The notes under the pieces are model-generated. The model ran no database searches. It had not been told where the DNA came from and saw nothing but the letters and a program-made list of their open reading frames with translations. The position numbers and the translations under genes are program-made. Shown here in pieces: positions 7,246 through 16,367 of a DNA stretch of 64,000 nt. The stretch is from positions 81,754 to 145,753 of the forward strand of contig NZ_LMKN01000010.1 of assembly GCF_001421535.1 (NCBI RefSeq). The letters run 5' to 3'. The number at the start of each line of letters is the position of its first letter. Position 1 is the stretch's first letter. This DNA is from Sphingomonas sp. Leaf20 (GTDB lineage: Bacteria; Pseudomonadota; Alphaproteobacteria; Sphingomonadales; Sphingomonadaceae).

Positions 7246-8817
7246 TCAGGCGGTGACGGCGACGTCGTGAGCGACGTGTGGCGCAGGCCGGAAATCCTCG
7301 TGATCCTCGAACGGGCCCTTTCGGATCGTCGACAGGATCAACCGCACCTCGATGACCGCCAGCGTGCCGTAGATCGCGGTAAAGCCGATGATCGTCGTCC
7401 ACAGCACCCCGCGGGTGAGCGACGACGCTGCCAGGAACGTCGGCAGCACCCCCTCGATCGCCCAGGGTTGTCGTCCGATCTCGGCAAGCATCCAGCCGAG
7501 CTCGATCGCAATCCAGGGCAGCGGGATCGCGATGACCGCAAGCTTCAGGAACCAGCGCGTCTGCATGTGCAGTCGGAGCGACGTCAGCACGAATGCGGTG
7601 CCGAACAGCGCGATCATCAAGAAGCCGATGAACGCCATGATCCGGAAGCTCCAGAACATCAGCGGCACGTTCGGGACGACGTCCCACGCGGTCGCGGCGA
7701 TCAGCTGCGGGCTCGCCATCCTTGGATCGGCGATGTGGCGTTTGAGGAGCAGCGCATAGCCCAGATCACGCTTGTGCGCCTCGAACCGCGCGCGTTCGGC
7801 GATATTGGTGCGGTCGATCTTAAGATGCTCGACCGCATCATAGGCGATGACGCCCGAGGTGATCCGTTCCTGCGCCTTCAGCACCAGTTCGGACATCCCC
7901 GTCACCTCGCTATCGAGGCTTCGCGTCGCGATCAGCCCGAGCACCCACGGAATCTGCACCTCATAGCGGGTTTCGCGTGCGGCGACGTCGGGCAACCCGA
8001 ACAGGGTCAGGCCGGCGGGGGCAGGGGCGGTGTGCCAGGCCGCCTCGATCGCCGCGAGCTTCATCCGCTGGTTGTCGGTCAGCGCGTACCCGCTCTCGTC
8101 GCCGAGCACGACAACCGAGAGCGACCCGGCAAGCCCGAATGCGGCGGCGACCGTCATCGAACGCCGTGCCACCGCGGTATAGCGTCCCTTGAGAAGCCAG
8201 AACGCCGAGATGCCGAGCACGACGACCGACGCGCAGACATAGCCCGCGCTGACGGTGTGGACGAACTTGGCCTGCGCGATCGGGTTGAACAGCACTGCGC
8301 CGAAATCGCTGACTTCCATCCGCATCGTGTCGGTATTGAACTCGGCGCCGGTCGGGTTCTGCATCCAGCCGTTTGCAACGAGGATCCACAGCGCCGACAA
8401 ATTGGTGCCGAGCGCGACCATGCACGTGACGATCAGGTGGCCGAGCTTCGTCAGCCGCTCCCATCCGAAGAACATCAGCCCGACGAAGGTCGCCTCGAGG
8501 AAGAACGCCATCAACCCCTCGATCGCGAGCGGCGCGCCGAAGATGTCGCCGACATAATGCGAGAAATACGACCAGTTGGTGCCGAACTGGAATTCCATCG
8601 TCAGCCCGGTTGCAACGCCCAGCACGAAGTTGATCGCGAAGATCCGTCCCCAGAACCGGGTGACGACGCGCCAGATCGGCCGGTTCGTCATGACGTACAC
8701 TGACTCCATGATGACCAGCATCATCGAAAGGCCGAGCGTCAGCGGGACGAACAGGAAATGGTACAAAGCTGTCAGCGCGAATTGCAGCCGCGACAGGTCG
8801 ATGACCGCAAGGTCCAT
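7246..8817 (-). CDS. cydA: cytochrome bd ubiquinol oxidase subunit I
   Basis: CydA, carrying haems b558, b595 and d and the quinol site. I start it at the ATG at 8817 (MDLAVIDLSRLQFALTALYH), preceded by GGGGAG; the frame is open further upstream but that part is not CydA-like and runs into the FNR box. The result, 523 residues, is the size of the long-Q-loop subfamily. His20 in the first helix corresponds to the conserved N-terminal haem ligand. The Q-loop region (PWVLGLIATRSLDSEVTGM onward) and the GRQPW motif near the C-terminus are present. About nine transmembrane helices. It is first in the operon cydA-cydB-cydX and divergent from cydDC, whose products are needed for cytochrome bd assembly. 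Confidence 0.97.
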   Translation of the reverse strand: MDLAVIDLSRLQFALTALYHFLFVPLTLGLSMMLVIMESVYVMTNRPIWRVVTRFWGRIFAINFVLGVATGLTMEFQFGTNWSYFSHYVGDIFGAPLAIEGLMAFFLEATFVGLMFFGWERLTKLGHLIVTCMVALGTNLSALWILVANGWMQNPTGAEFNTDTMRMEVSDFGAVLFNPIAQAKFVHTVSAGYVCASVVVLGISAFWLLKGRYTAVARRSMTVAAAFGLAGSLSVVVLGDESGYALTDNQRMKLAAIEAAWHTAPAPAGLTLFGLPDVAARETRYEVQIPWVLGLIATRSLDSEVTGMSELVLKAQERITSGVIAYDAVEHLKIDRTNIAERARFEAHKRDLGYALLLKRHIADPRMASPQLIAATAWDVVPNVPLMFWSFRIMAFIGFLMIALFGTAFVLTSLRLHMQTRWFLKLAVIAIPLPWIAIELGWMLAEIGRQPWAIEGVLPTFLAASSLTRGVLWTTIIGFTAIYGTLAVIEVRLILSTIRKGPFEDHEDFRPAPHVAHDVAVTA

Positions 8818-8889
8818 GATGACGCTCCCCAGAAGGCCGTCGACCGGCCCTGTCCTCGAAGGCGTTAGGCACCGGGGGCAGCGCAAACA

Positions 8890-8903
8890 TTGACCGCGGT
8901 CAA
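8890..8903. promoter_or_regulatory. perfect FNR-type palindrome between cydA and cydD
   Basis: TTGACCGCGGTCAA is a perfect 14-bp palindrome matching TTGAC-N4-GTCAA. It lies 73 bases upstream of the cydA ATG and 34 upstream of the cydD ATG, so one bound FNR dimer could influence both directions. Confidence 0.75.
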
Positions 8904-8937
8904 AGACGCGCACGGCGGCGCCGTCGATTGCGGTGGC

Positions 8938-10614
8938 ATGAGCAGCATCGCAACGGCCGACGTTTCACGGGATCACGCGCGCGCGTCGCGTACCTATCTG
9001 AAGGCGGTGGTCGCCGATGGCGGCGGCGTGCGGCTGTCGACGAGCCTGCTGCTGCTCGACAGTGTCGCCGCGATCGGGTTCGCGGCCGGGCTGGCGGGCG
9101 GCGTCGTGACCGCGCACGACGGGGTGGCCGCAATGCTGCCCTGGGCGTTGCTCGCGGGCGGTTCGGCAATCGGACGCGGCGGGTGCGCGATGCTTGCTGT
9201 GCGGGTCGGCGCGGGCGGCGCATACCGCGCGAAGATACGGCTGCGGCGGCGCATCATCGACGCGGCGCTGCACCGCAGCCCGGGTTCCGACGCGACGACG
9301 GGTACGCTGATGAGTGCGGCGGTGGACGAGGTCGATGCGATCGACGGCTATGTCGCGCGTTTCCTGCCCGCGCGGAAGGCGGCGGCGGTCGCGCCCTTGA
9401 TCGTGCTGGCGGCAACGACTGCCGCGAGCCCGATCGCTGCGGCGATCCTCGTGGCGACGTTCTTTCCGTTCCTCGTGGCGATGATCCTCGCTGGCGGTGC
9501 CGCAGCGGATGCGTCGCGGCGCCAGTTCGTCGCGCTTGCCCGGCTGTCGGAGCTGTTCGCGGACCGGATCGGTGCACTGCCGACGGTGCTGGCCTTTCGA
9601 GCGGAAGCACGCGAGGCGCGCGCGCTCGGCGAGGCCTCGGAGGACCTTGCACGGCGTACGATGCGCGTGCTCCGCGTCGCGTTCCTGTCGTCGGGAGCGC
9701 TCGAGTTCTTCGCGGCGTTGTCGGTTGCGCTTGTCGCTGTGTATGCCGGGTTCAACCTGCTGGGTCTGCTGCCGTTCCCGGTGCCCGAAACGCTCGATCT
9801 CGGCCGTGCATTCTTCGTGCTGGCGCTTGCCCCCGAATTCTACGCGCCGATGCGCCGGCTGGCAGCGGCGTACCACGATCGGCAGGCGGCAGAGACCGCA
9901 GGCGAGCGGCTGGCGGCTGTGGAAACGGCCAAGGCGACGCCTGCGCCGTTGGTGTGTCTCGTGCCGAAAACGGTGCCTGCGATCCGCTTCGAGTCCGTTT
10001 CGATCCGTTACGCCGGTCAGGAGCGCGCGGCGGTGTCTGGCGTTTCTTTCGACGTTTCGCCGGGGATGATCGTCGCGCTGATCGGCGCGTCGGGGAGCGG
10101 CAAGAGTAGCCTGCTGCATCTGTTGCTCGGCCTTGCACCGTTGTCGGCCGGCCGCGTGTCGATCGGTGGCCAGGACCTGGGCGCGATCGGCAGCATCGCG
10201 CCGATGGTCGCATGGATGGGCCAGTCGTCGCTGATCCTGGCGGGAACCATCGGATCGAACATCGCGCTTGCGCATCCCACGGCATCCTCCGAGCGCATCG
10301 CCGAGGTCGCGCGCATCGCTGGCCTGGCGCCGATGCTGCTCGCGCGGGGCGGGTTGGCGGCGGTGATCGATGCGAGGGGCAGCAGCCTGTCAGGGGGAGA
10401 ACGGCGCCGCATCGCGCTGGCGCGTGCGATCCTGAAGCCGGCTCCCGTGCTGTTGCTCGACGAGCCGACTGCGCATCTCGATGCGGTGTCCGAAGCGCGC
10501 CTGATCGCGGCGATTGCGCGGACCTCCGCCGGCCGCACGACGATCATCGCGACCCATAGCGCAAAGCTCGCCGCGATCGCCGATCTCGTCATCGATCTGG
10601 GAGACCGCACGTGA
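8938..10614 (+). CDS. cydD: CydD subunit of the thiol/haem-linked ABC exporter CydDC
   Basis: A 558-residue half-transporter of the CydDC type, an inner-membrane ABC exporter of cysteine/glutathione that is required for cytochrome bd assembly. The N-terminal half has six hydrophobic helices; the ATPase half shows Walker A GASGSGKSS (about 382-390), signature LSGGERRR (about 484) and Walker B VLLLDEPTAHLD. I choose the ATG at 8938: the frame can be opened by a TTG at 8890, but that lies inside the FNR box. No strong ribosome-binding site is visible. The stop overlaps the GTG start of cydC by 4 bases, showing translational coupling. Confidence 0.93.
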   Translation: MSSIATADVSRDHARASRTYLKAVVADGGGVRLSTSLLLLDSVAAIGFAAGLAGGVVTAHDGVAAMLPWALLAGGSAIGRGGCAMLAVRVGAGGAYRAKIRLRRRIIDAALHRSPGSDATTGTLMSAAVDEVDAIDGYVARFLPARKAAAVAPLIVLAATTAASPIAAAILVATFFPFLVAMILAGGAAADASRRQFVALARLSELFADRIGALPTVLAFRAEAREARALGEASEDLARRTMRVLRVAFLSSGALEFFAALSVALVAVYAGFNLLGLLPFPVPETLDLGRAFFVLALAPEFYAPMRRLAAAYHDRQAAETAGERLAAVETAKATPAPLVCLVPKTVPAIRFESVSIRYAGQERAAVSGVSFDVSPGMIVALIGASGSGKSSLLHLLLGLAPLSAGRVSIGGQDLGAIGSIAPMVAWMGQSSLILAGTIGSNIALAHPTASSERIAEVARIAGLAPMLLARGGLAAVIDARGSSLSGGERRRIALARAILKPAPVLLLDEPTAHLDAVSEARLIAAIARTSAGRTTIIATHSAKLAAIADLVIDLGDRT

Positions 10615-12245
10615 CCGCGATCGACATGCTTCTTGCGAACGAGCGACGACGGCAACGGCGGGGACTGTGGCGCGCGAGCGGGTTTGCGGCGGTCGTTGCG
10701 CTGGCTTCGGTCGTTCTGCTCGGACTGTCGGGATGGTTCATCACCGCCGCGGCGATGGCGGGGCTCGCCGGGACGACTGCTGCGTACGCGTTCAATTACA
10801 TGCTGCCGAGCGCGGGTATTCGACTGCTCGCGATCCTCCGGACCGCCGGGCGGTATGGCGAGCGGCTTGCGAGCCATGAGGCGGCGTTCGGCGCGCTTGC
10901 CCGTATCCGCCCCGCCTTGTTCCTCGGGCTCGCGCGCGGTCCCGTAGCACAGGCGCTCGCGCTGATGCCGGGCGAGGCCACTGCGCGCATCGTCCAGGAT
11001 GTCAGCGCTGTCGAGGCGCAGTTCGTCCGGCTCTCCGCTGTTCCCGGCGCGATTGCGGCGCTGGCGAGCGGTCTGGTTTTGTGTGTGCTTGGGGGGCCGT
11101 GGTCCGTCATCGCGCTGATGGTGTGTCTGTCGGGGCTGTTGGCGATAGCGGGGGTGCTGGCCCGACGTCTCGATGCGCCGGGGCGCGAGGTACAGCGCGC
11201 GAGTGGCGCATTGAAGGACGCCTTTGCAGGCATGGCCGACGCGGCGGCGGAACTGCGCTGCTACGGTATCGAGGCGCAGGCGCTGGAGACGGTCGACGCA
11301 AGCAGCCTGCGTCTCGCGGAGGCCCAGCGCGCACAGGCCTGCGTCGTCGGCTGGTTCGAGTTCATCCAGGCGGTCGCGCTCGGTGCGGCGGGTCTTGCGG
11401 TCCTGCTGATCGCCGCACCCGCGGGCGCGGCGATCGCGGCACTGTGCGCGCTGGCCGCAGTGATGACGATCGACGGCGCGGCGCCGGTCCTGCGCGGCCT
11501 TGCGCAGCAGAGTGCGGTGCGCGAGGCGAAGACGCGGCTCGACGACCTGCTGGCAGGCCCGGTGGCGGAGCAGGGCTGCAGCGCGGGCGTTGCCGCGTGG
11601 TCGATCGAACTGCTCGATACGCATCTCCCGGCCGGCTCGCGTGTCGCGCTGATCGGCGCATCGGGAACCGGCAAAACGACGCTCGTGGAAAGTCTGCTCG
11701 GGCTGCGACCGGTGGCACCGGGCACGGCATGCATCGACGGCGAGGACATCGTCGGTATTCCGCTTGCCGCGCGCCGAGCGACGTTCGGCTGGGCACCGCA
11801 GGATGCGGCGTTGCTCGCGGGGACGGTCCGCGAGACACTCACACTCGGCAATCCGCTGGTCGGCGATGACGCGCTGTGGGTGGCGCTTGCCGATGTCGCG
11901 CTCACCGAGGTCATCGAAGGCCTTCCGGACGGGCTGGACAGCTGGATCGGCGAGCATGGCGTGCGGCTGTCGGGCGGAGAGCGGCGGCGGCTTTCGCTTG
12001 CCCGCGCGTACCTCGTCCCGGCGCCCTGGCTGTTGCTGGACGAGCCCAGCGAGGGGCTCGATGCGGCGACCGAGCGGCGCGTCGCCCAGGGCCTTGCCGC
12101 CCGGCTCGCGCGTACCGGGCAGGGGCTGGTCATGGTCAGCCACCGCCCGGTGATGGTCGCGCTTTGCGACCGGCAGATCGCGGTCGCGCCCGAGCCCCGC
12201 GCACACGCGGCGCGGGCCGATACGGACCGCGCCGTGCCGGCCTAG
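10611..12245 (+). CDS. cydC: CydC subunit of ABC exporter CydDC
   Basis: Second half-transporter of the CydDC heterodimer, 544 residues, starting at a GTG inside the cydD stop (GTGA overlap). The opening RRRQRRGLWRASGFAAVVAL and LGLSGWFITAAAMAG segments are typical of CydC. ATPase motifs: GASGTGKTT (about 348-356), LSGGERRR (about 454) and a Walker B with LLLDEPSEGLD. It is followed at 5 bases by the convergent ompW gene. With cydD it supplies the reductant export needed to mature the bd oxidase encoded on the other side of the shared FNR box. Confidence 0.93.
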   Translation: MTAIDMLLANERRRQRRGLWRASGFAAVVALASVVLLGLSGWFITAAAMAGLAGTTAAYAFNYMLPSAGIRLLAILRTAGRYGERLASHEAAFGALARIRPALFLGLARGPVAQALALMPGEATARIVQDVSAVEAQFVRLSAVPGAIAALASGLVLCVLGGPWSVIALMVCLSGLLAIAGVLARRLDAPGREVQRASGALKDAFAGMADAAAELRCYGIEAQALETVDASSLRLAEAQRAQACVVGWFEFIQAVALGAAGLAVLLIAAPAGAAIAALCALAAVMTIDGAAPVLRGLAQQSAVREAKTRLDDLLAGPVAEQGCSAGVAAWSIELLDTHLPAGSRVALIGASGTGKTTLVESLLGLRPVAPGTACIDGEDIVGIPLAARRATFGWAPQDAALLAGTVRETLTLGNPLVGDDALWVALADVALTEVIEGLPDGLDSWIGEHGVRLSGGERRRLSLARAYLVPAPWLLLDEPSEGLDAATERRVAQGLAARLARTGQGLVMVSHRPVMVALCDRQIAVAPEPRAHAARADTDRAVPA

Positions 12246-12249
12246 GGCG

Positions 12250-12945
12250 TCACAGCCGCACGCCGAGCCCCACCCCGAACACCAGCGGATCGAGGCTGAT
12301 TGCTACACGCTGCACACCCGCCGCCGTCGTTCGCAGCCGTGCGGTCGTATCGATGTCGATATATTTGACGTCGAGGTTCAGGAAGACTTTTGGCGTGATG
12401 TCGATATCGACGCCCGCCTGCGCGGCCCAGCCGAAGCTGTCCTTCATGTGGACGCCGGTTCGCCCGACCGCCCCGACCAGAGCGTTCGACGCCGTCTCGT
12501 TCCAGAAGATCGTGTAGTTCAGACCAGCACCGACATAGGGGCGAACCGCGCCCGTCGGGTTCACGTGATATTGCGCGGTCAGCGTCGGCGGTAACACCCA
12601 GGTCGAGGCAAGCCTGCCGATCGTGCCCGTCGTGCCGGTGCGGCCGTCTGCATGATGCTTGGTCGTCGCCGCGATCAATTCGAAGCCGATATGGTTCGTC
12701 GCCATGTACGTGACGTCGACCTCCGGCATGATGCTGTTGTCGACACGGACGCGCTCGCCGGGAAATGCCGGCAGGATGCTGCCTGATGTCTCGTTCGGGG
12801 CAACCAGGATCGCGCGCGCGCGCAGCAACACGTCGCCCGCGGCGATCCCCTGCCGCGGCGCCGGATCGGTCTCCGCAAAAGCCGGTGCCGTCATGGCCAT
12901 TGCCATGGTCGCACCGACGGCGAGGCTCTTGATCAATGAAGGCAT
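12250..12945 (-). CDS. ompW: OmpW family outer membrane protein
   Basis: A 231-residue outer-membrane eight-stranded beta-barrel of the OmpW family. A signal peptide spans residues 1-24 (ends APAFA). Family features: an early GDVLLRARAILVAPNE strand, LPPTLTAQYHV, and VRPYVGAGLNYT, ending in FGVGLGVRL with a C-terminal leucine. The start at 12945 has AGGAG about 8 bases upstream. An FNR-type box lies 79 bases upstream (13024-13037). OmpW is known to be FNR-dependent in E. coli; the box suggests the same logic here, although the small molecules that pass through this barrel are not defined. Confidence 0.92.
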   Translation of the reverse strand: MPSLIKSLAVGATMAMAMTAPAFAETDPAPRQGIAAGDVLLRARAILVAPNETSGSILPAFPGERVRVDNSIMPEVDVTYMATNHIGFELIAATTKHHADGRTGTTGTIGRLASTWVLPPTLTAQYHVNPTGAVRPYVGAGLNYTIFWNETASNALVGAVGRTGVHMKDSFGWAAQAGVDIDITPKVFLNLDVKYIDIDTTARLRTTAAGVQRVAISLDPLVFGVGLGVRL

Positions 12946-13023
12946 GGTCCGGCTCCTGTGTTGCAATGCCGTCGGGCTAGTCGCCCACAGGCGCCAGAGC
13001 GTTGATTGCGGACAAGGATCGGG

Positions 13024-13037
13024 TTGACCGCAGTCAA
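13024..13037. promoter_or_regulatory. FNR-type box upstream of ompW
   Basis: TTGAC-CGCA-GTCAA, both half-sites intact, centred about 85 bases upstream of the ompW ATG. The following bases (AGACG) are the same as those after the cydA/cydD box. Confidence 0.68.
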
Positions 13038-13184
13038 AGACGTCGCGCCGCGGCGGCACGCGACCCTGCCACACGGCCTGGCTGACCCTCGCGACCGCTT
13101 CGCGTTCACCGACCATATCTCGCGTATTCGGAAGAGGGCCAATCCGTGCGCACAGCATGTCGACGCCGGTCGTCGCATGTGACT

Positions 13185-15368
13185 CTAGTCGCCCGGACGG
13201 TAGCGACGCTCGACATGCCCCTTGAGGTCTTCGGGATGGAAATAGACCGGCCGCAGATTGCCTTGCGCGTACCGCGTAACCTGATCGTCGAAGTGCGGTG
13301 ACGCCGGGTCGCCGCTTTGGCCGCCCGCCATCACCGCCATCGCCTTCACGCGGGGACCGAATTCGACGATGGCGACGAAGCTGTTGCCGCTGGTGCCGTA
13401 ATAACGCTTCGTTCCCGGCCAGGCCTTGGCGCCGAACGACGCGAGGCTCCCCCATTGGGCCGATGTAAAGGCTATGGGTGTCGAGCCGCGGTCGTCGTCG
13501 AAATGCGGCCGGATCGCGTTGTCGAGCCGCTGAAAGCGATTGATCGCCTGCCACGGCGTGCGCCAGTCGCCGAAGTCGCGCGTCAGCCGATCCACCGCGG
13601 CGGACAGCGCGGCAAGCTTGGCGTCGGGTTGCACGCGTGTGGCGATGTAGTCGGGGACGTTGACCCGTTCGGCCTGCGCAAGACCGCCGACCTCGCGCCA
13701 GAGCTGATCGCCCCAGAACACCGCAAGGCTGGTGGCGACACTGTCATAACCCCAGCGGTGGTCCCATTTCGCAAGCAGCGCGATCGGTGCCTCCAGCGCG
13801 GCACGCCGCGGGTCGCCGGAAGGAAGCGCCTGCCATGCGGCGATCAGCCCCGGCAAAAGCCGTGCAAAGGCGGGCAGATACGGATCGAACGCCGCCGCGC
13901 GCAGCGTCTCCGGCGTCCACTGGCTCTTTCCGGTCAGCAGCAGGTCGGCATGGACGCCGCGCGCGTTGCCACCGACCTGATCCATGTACCGGGGATAGTC
14001 TGCGGCCTTGGGACTGTCGGGCCCCGCAGCGCTCCAGGGCCAGTCGTTCGTGTTGTGGACCCAGCCGGTACGCGGGTTCGCGACGCTCGGCAGGCTGGCG
14101 AGCGTGTGCAGGCCACGCCAGTCGGTCGCGGGGTCGCTGCCGTCGACGGGCCGGGTATAGTCGAACCGGTCGCTGCGGATCGGCATGAACTGCGGCATCA
14201 GGAACGCGACCTCGCCCTTCTGGTCGGCGAACAGCGTATCGTTGGACGAATTCGCCTTGCGGTCCGCGACGGCGATGTAGCTCGCAAGGTCGTGCGCCTT
14301 GGTCCGCAGATAGCTCTGCTCGAGCGCCGGGACGGGTTTCCACATCAGTGCGGTCGCGATCCAGCGCCCGTTTCGGCTTGCGACGATCGGGCCATGATGC
14401 GTGCGATAGGTCGTGAAGTGCCGCTCGCCGAGCAAGCCGTTCGCCTTGCGGAACCGCAACGTGACGACCTTGGTCGCGACCGGCCGGCGGGCCCTGCCGT
14501 ACAGATAGCTGTAGCCACCTGCGCGACCGGCGATCCGCTCGGCGAATTCATCGACATTGTCGACCGTGGACGAGGTGTGCATCCAGCCGGCGGTCGGGTT
14601 GAAGCCCTGATAGATGAAGAACTGGCCCCAGGTGCTCGCCCCATAGGCGTTGAGCCCTTCGGCACTCGTCATCTGCGCCTCGGAGCGGAAATAGAAGCTC
14701 GTATGGGGATTGATGAGCAGCAGCGCGCGACCGCCGGTGGTCAGGCGGGGGGCAATCGCGATGCCGTTCGACCCGGACGGCTCACGCGGGACAATGCCCT
14801 GCTCCTCCGGGCTGGGCGGCGTCGGGTTGCCATAGAAGGTTTTCAGTTCGCTGAGCGATATCCGCTCGATATCGCCCCCGATGCTGCCTTCGGTGAAGCT
14901 GAGCGCCATCCAGGGTTCGAAACGGCGGAGAACCTTGGGTTTGGTCTGCGGATGCGTTGCCAGATAATAGTTCAGCCCGTCCGCCCAGGAGTCCATCAAC
15001 GTCCGCAACCAGGCTGGACTGGCCGCATATTGCTGTTCCAGCACTACGGGGTCGGCGAACAGCCGCTGACGCAGATCGGCCCATATCGCATCCTCACCCT
15101 CAGCCTCCGCGGTGCGGCCGAGCGCGGTCAGATAATTTGCCTCGATCCGCGCAAAATCATCCTCGGCTTGCGCGTAGATGAGACCGAACACCGCATCGCC
15201 GTCGGTTTGGCCAAGGATATGCGGAATGCCCCAGTCGTCCCGCGTGATCGTGACGCGGTCGGCCTGCGCCTTCCATCGCGACAGATCCGTCGTCGGGGGA
15301 CTGGAAGCCGCTGTCAGCAGCGCCAACAGGATCACCGGATTGCGCGCGTGACGAAGGAGCATATGCAT
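13185..15368 (-). CDS. penicillin acylase family protein (Ntn hydrolase)
   Basis: A 727-residue exported N-terminal-nucleophile amidase, the family that includes penicillin acylases and acyl-homoserine-lactone acylases. It opens with a signal-like stretch after MHMLLRHARNPVILLALL. The conserved early block VTITRDDWGIPHILGQTDGD follows, and EPSGSNGIAIAP holds the GSN motif at which the precursor is normally cut to expose the catalytic serine. Later blocks (HGPIVASRNGRW; VHNTNDWPWSA; GNSFVAIVEFG) also fit. The family usually reads GSNAW or GSNNW, so GSNGI is a variant. I use the ATG at 15368; the reading frame is open 27 codons upstream without signal-like sequence. Substrate cannot be predicted. 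It is separated from ompW by 239 bases holding the FNR box. Confidence 0.85.
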   Translation of the reverse strand: MHMLLRHARNPVILLALLTAASSPPTTDLSRWKAQADRVTITRDDWGIPHILGQTDGDAVFGLIYAQAEDDFARIEANYLTALGRTAEAEGEDAIWADLRQRLFADPVVLEQQYAASPAWLRTLMDSWADGLNYYLATHPQTKPKVLRRFEPWMALSFTEGSIGGDIERISLSELKTFYGNPTPPSPEEQGIVPREPSGSNGIAIAPRLTTGGRALLLINPHTSFYFRSEAQMTSAEGLNAYGASTWGQFFIYQGFNPTAGWMHTSSTVDNVDEFAERIAGRAGGYSYLYGRARRPVATKVVTLRFRKANGLLGERHFTTYRTHHGPIVASRNGRWIATALMWKPVPALEQSYLRTKAHDLASYIAVADRKANSSNDTLFADQKGEVAFLMPQFMPIRSDRFDYTRPVDGSDPATDWRGLHTLASLPSVANPRTGWVHNTNDWPWSAAGPDSPKAADYPRYMDQVGGNARGVHADLLLTGKSQWTPETLRAAAFDPYLPAFARLLPGLIAAWQALPSGDPRRAALEAPIALLAKWDHRWGYDSVATSLAVFWGDQLWREVGGLAQAERVNVPDYIATRVQPDAKLAALSAAVDRLTRDFGDWRTPWQAINRFQRLDNAIRPHFDDDRGSTPIAFTSAQWGSLASFGAKAWPGTKRYYGTSGNSFVAIVEFGPRVKAMAVMAGGQSGDPASPHFDDQVTRYAQGNLRPVYFHPEDLKGHVERRYRPGD

Positions 15369-15450
15369 TGGCGCACGGTAGGGACGAACACCTCGAAAGA
15401 CCATGGATCGGCGTGCGCGACCGGTCGCCGCGCCGTGCGCTTGCCTCAAG

Positions 15451-16188
15451 TCAGAACGAGAAGCTCATGCCGCCAGCCAGGCTGTGATTGCGCACGTCGA
15501 GACCGACGAGAATATCGCCGGTCGAGCCCGACACGCCGCGTGCGGTACCACCGATGCGACCGGCCACGGCACGCGCGTCGTTGACACCGGTATACCGATA
15601 CTCGCCGAACACGGCGATCGAGCGGGACAGCGGTATCTTGGCCCCGCCGCCGGCGCGTACGCCCCAGTGCCCGCTGATGTCGCTGTCGGTAACGAGATAG
15701 GCAGGTCCGGCAAAGACATAGGGCTGCACGCCGGAACGCGGTACGCGGACCATCGCCAAGGCCGCGAAGGTGGCCGTGGTGGGTACGCCGACGCGGGGTA
15801 TGTCGACCGCGACCGACCGGCCCGGGTCGACGATGACTTCCCTGCCGAAGACCTGCTCGTCGAAGCGCAGATTCGCGGTCGCGCGGACGGTCTGTCGCTT
15901 CACGTCGGGGTTCAGCGTGGCGGCATCGACCGCGACGCCGAACCAGTCGAACCAGTGCCCCGCCCGGACGCCGAAGATCGTCGAATGGGTGGGCTTCAGG
16001 CTTTCGACGTTGATCCGCAGTTGTGCGGGAATGATTACATCGTCGATCCTGGCTTCGTTCGCGGTGATCGAGGCCGCGGTCCGTTCGGGGAAGGATCGAC
16101 CTGCAAAGACATCCACGAAGGTCTGCGCATGCGCGGGGATGGGCGTGCTCGCTGCCATCAGCGCGAACAGAACGGTCCGTTTTCTCAT
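15451..16188 (-). CDS. outer membrane beta-barrel protein
   Basis: A 245-residue secreted protein with a signal peptide (MRKRTVLFALMAASTPIPAHA, cut about residue 22) and alternating hydrophobic beta-strands ending in a C-terminal phenylalanine (GGMSFSF), a typical outer-membrane insertion signal. It resembles small OmpA/OmpW-like porin-fold barrels (FGVRAGHWFDWFGVAVDAA; VQPYVFAGPAYLV; IAVFGEYRYTGVNDA). The start at 16188 is set by the signal peptide; no good ribosome-binding site is seen. It lies 82 bases upstream of the acylase gene on the same strand, so cotranscription is possible. A GGAAC-N16-AGTT promoter-like pair lies 36-60 bases before the start. Function beyond membrane structure or passive diffusion is unknown. 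Confidence 0.75.
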   Translation of the reverse strand: MRKRTVLFALMAASTPIPAHAQTFVDVFAGRSFPERTAASITANEARIDDVIIPAQLRINVESLKPTHSTIFGVRAGHWFDWFGVAVDAATLNPDVKRQTVRATANLRFDEQVFGREVIVDPGRSVAVDIPRVGVPTTATFAALAMVRVPRSGVQPYVFAGPAYLVTDSDISGHWGVRAGGGAKIPLSRSIAVFGEYRYTGVNDARAVAGRIGGTARGVSGSTGDILVGLDVRNHSLAGGMSFSF

Positions 16189-16223
16189 GTCTTTGATCGT
16201 ACCATCCCCTTGTTTCGACGAAA

Positions 16224-16248
16224 AACTCCGTTGGTGTTCGTCCGTTCC
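16224..16248 (-). promoter_or_regulatory. possible EcfG-type promoter of the outer-membrane barrel gene
   Basis: On the minus strand GGAAC (16248-16244) is followed after 16 bases by AGTT (16227-16224). The general-stress sigma factor EcfG of alphaproteobacteria recognises GGAAC-N16/17-CGTT; the first -10 base differs. The implied leader of about 30 bases suits the start at 16188. Confidence 0.35.
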
Positions 16249-16367
16249 GGGGCGATCGGGAAAGTCTCCGGCAGTACCGCGACAAAAGTCGTAATGGTCA
16301 ATCGGATAGAGACGACCGATAGCGGCGCGTCGGACTGCAAGGCGCATTCATGAAAGCGGAGTGGGAT

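Noticed and set aside
8890..8937. Extension of cydD to a TTG at 8890
   Set aside because: The TTG is the first half-site of the FNR palindrome, and the added residues are not conserved.
10017..12206. 729-codon open frame on the minus strand, opposite cydC and the end of cydD
   Set aside because: Arg/Gln/His-rich composition without domains; it is a shadow of the high-GC codon pattern of cydD and cydC, which have clear ABC motifs.
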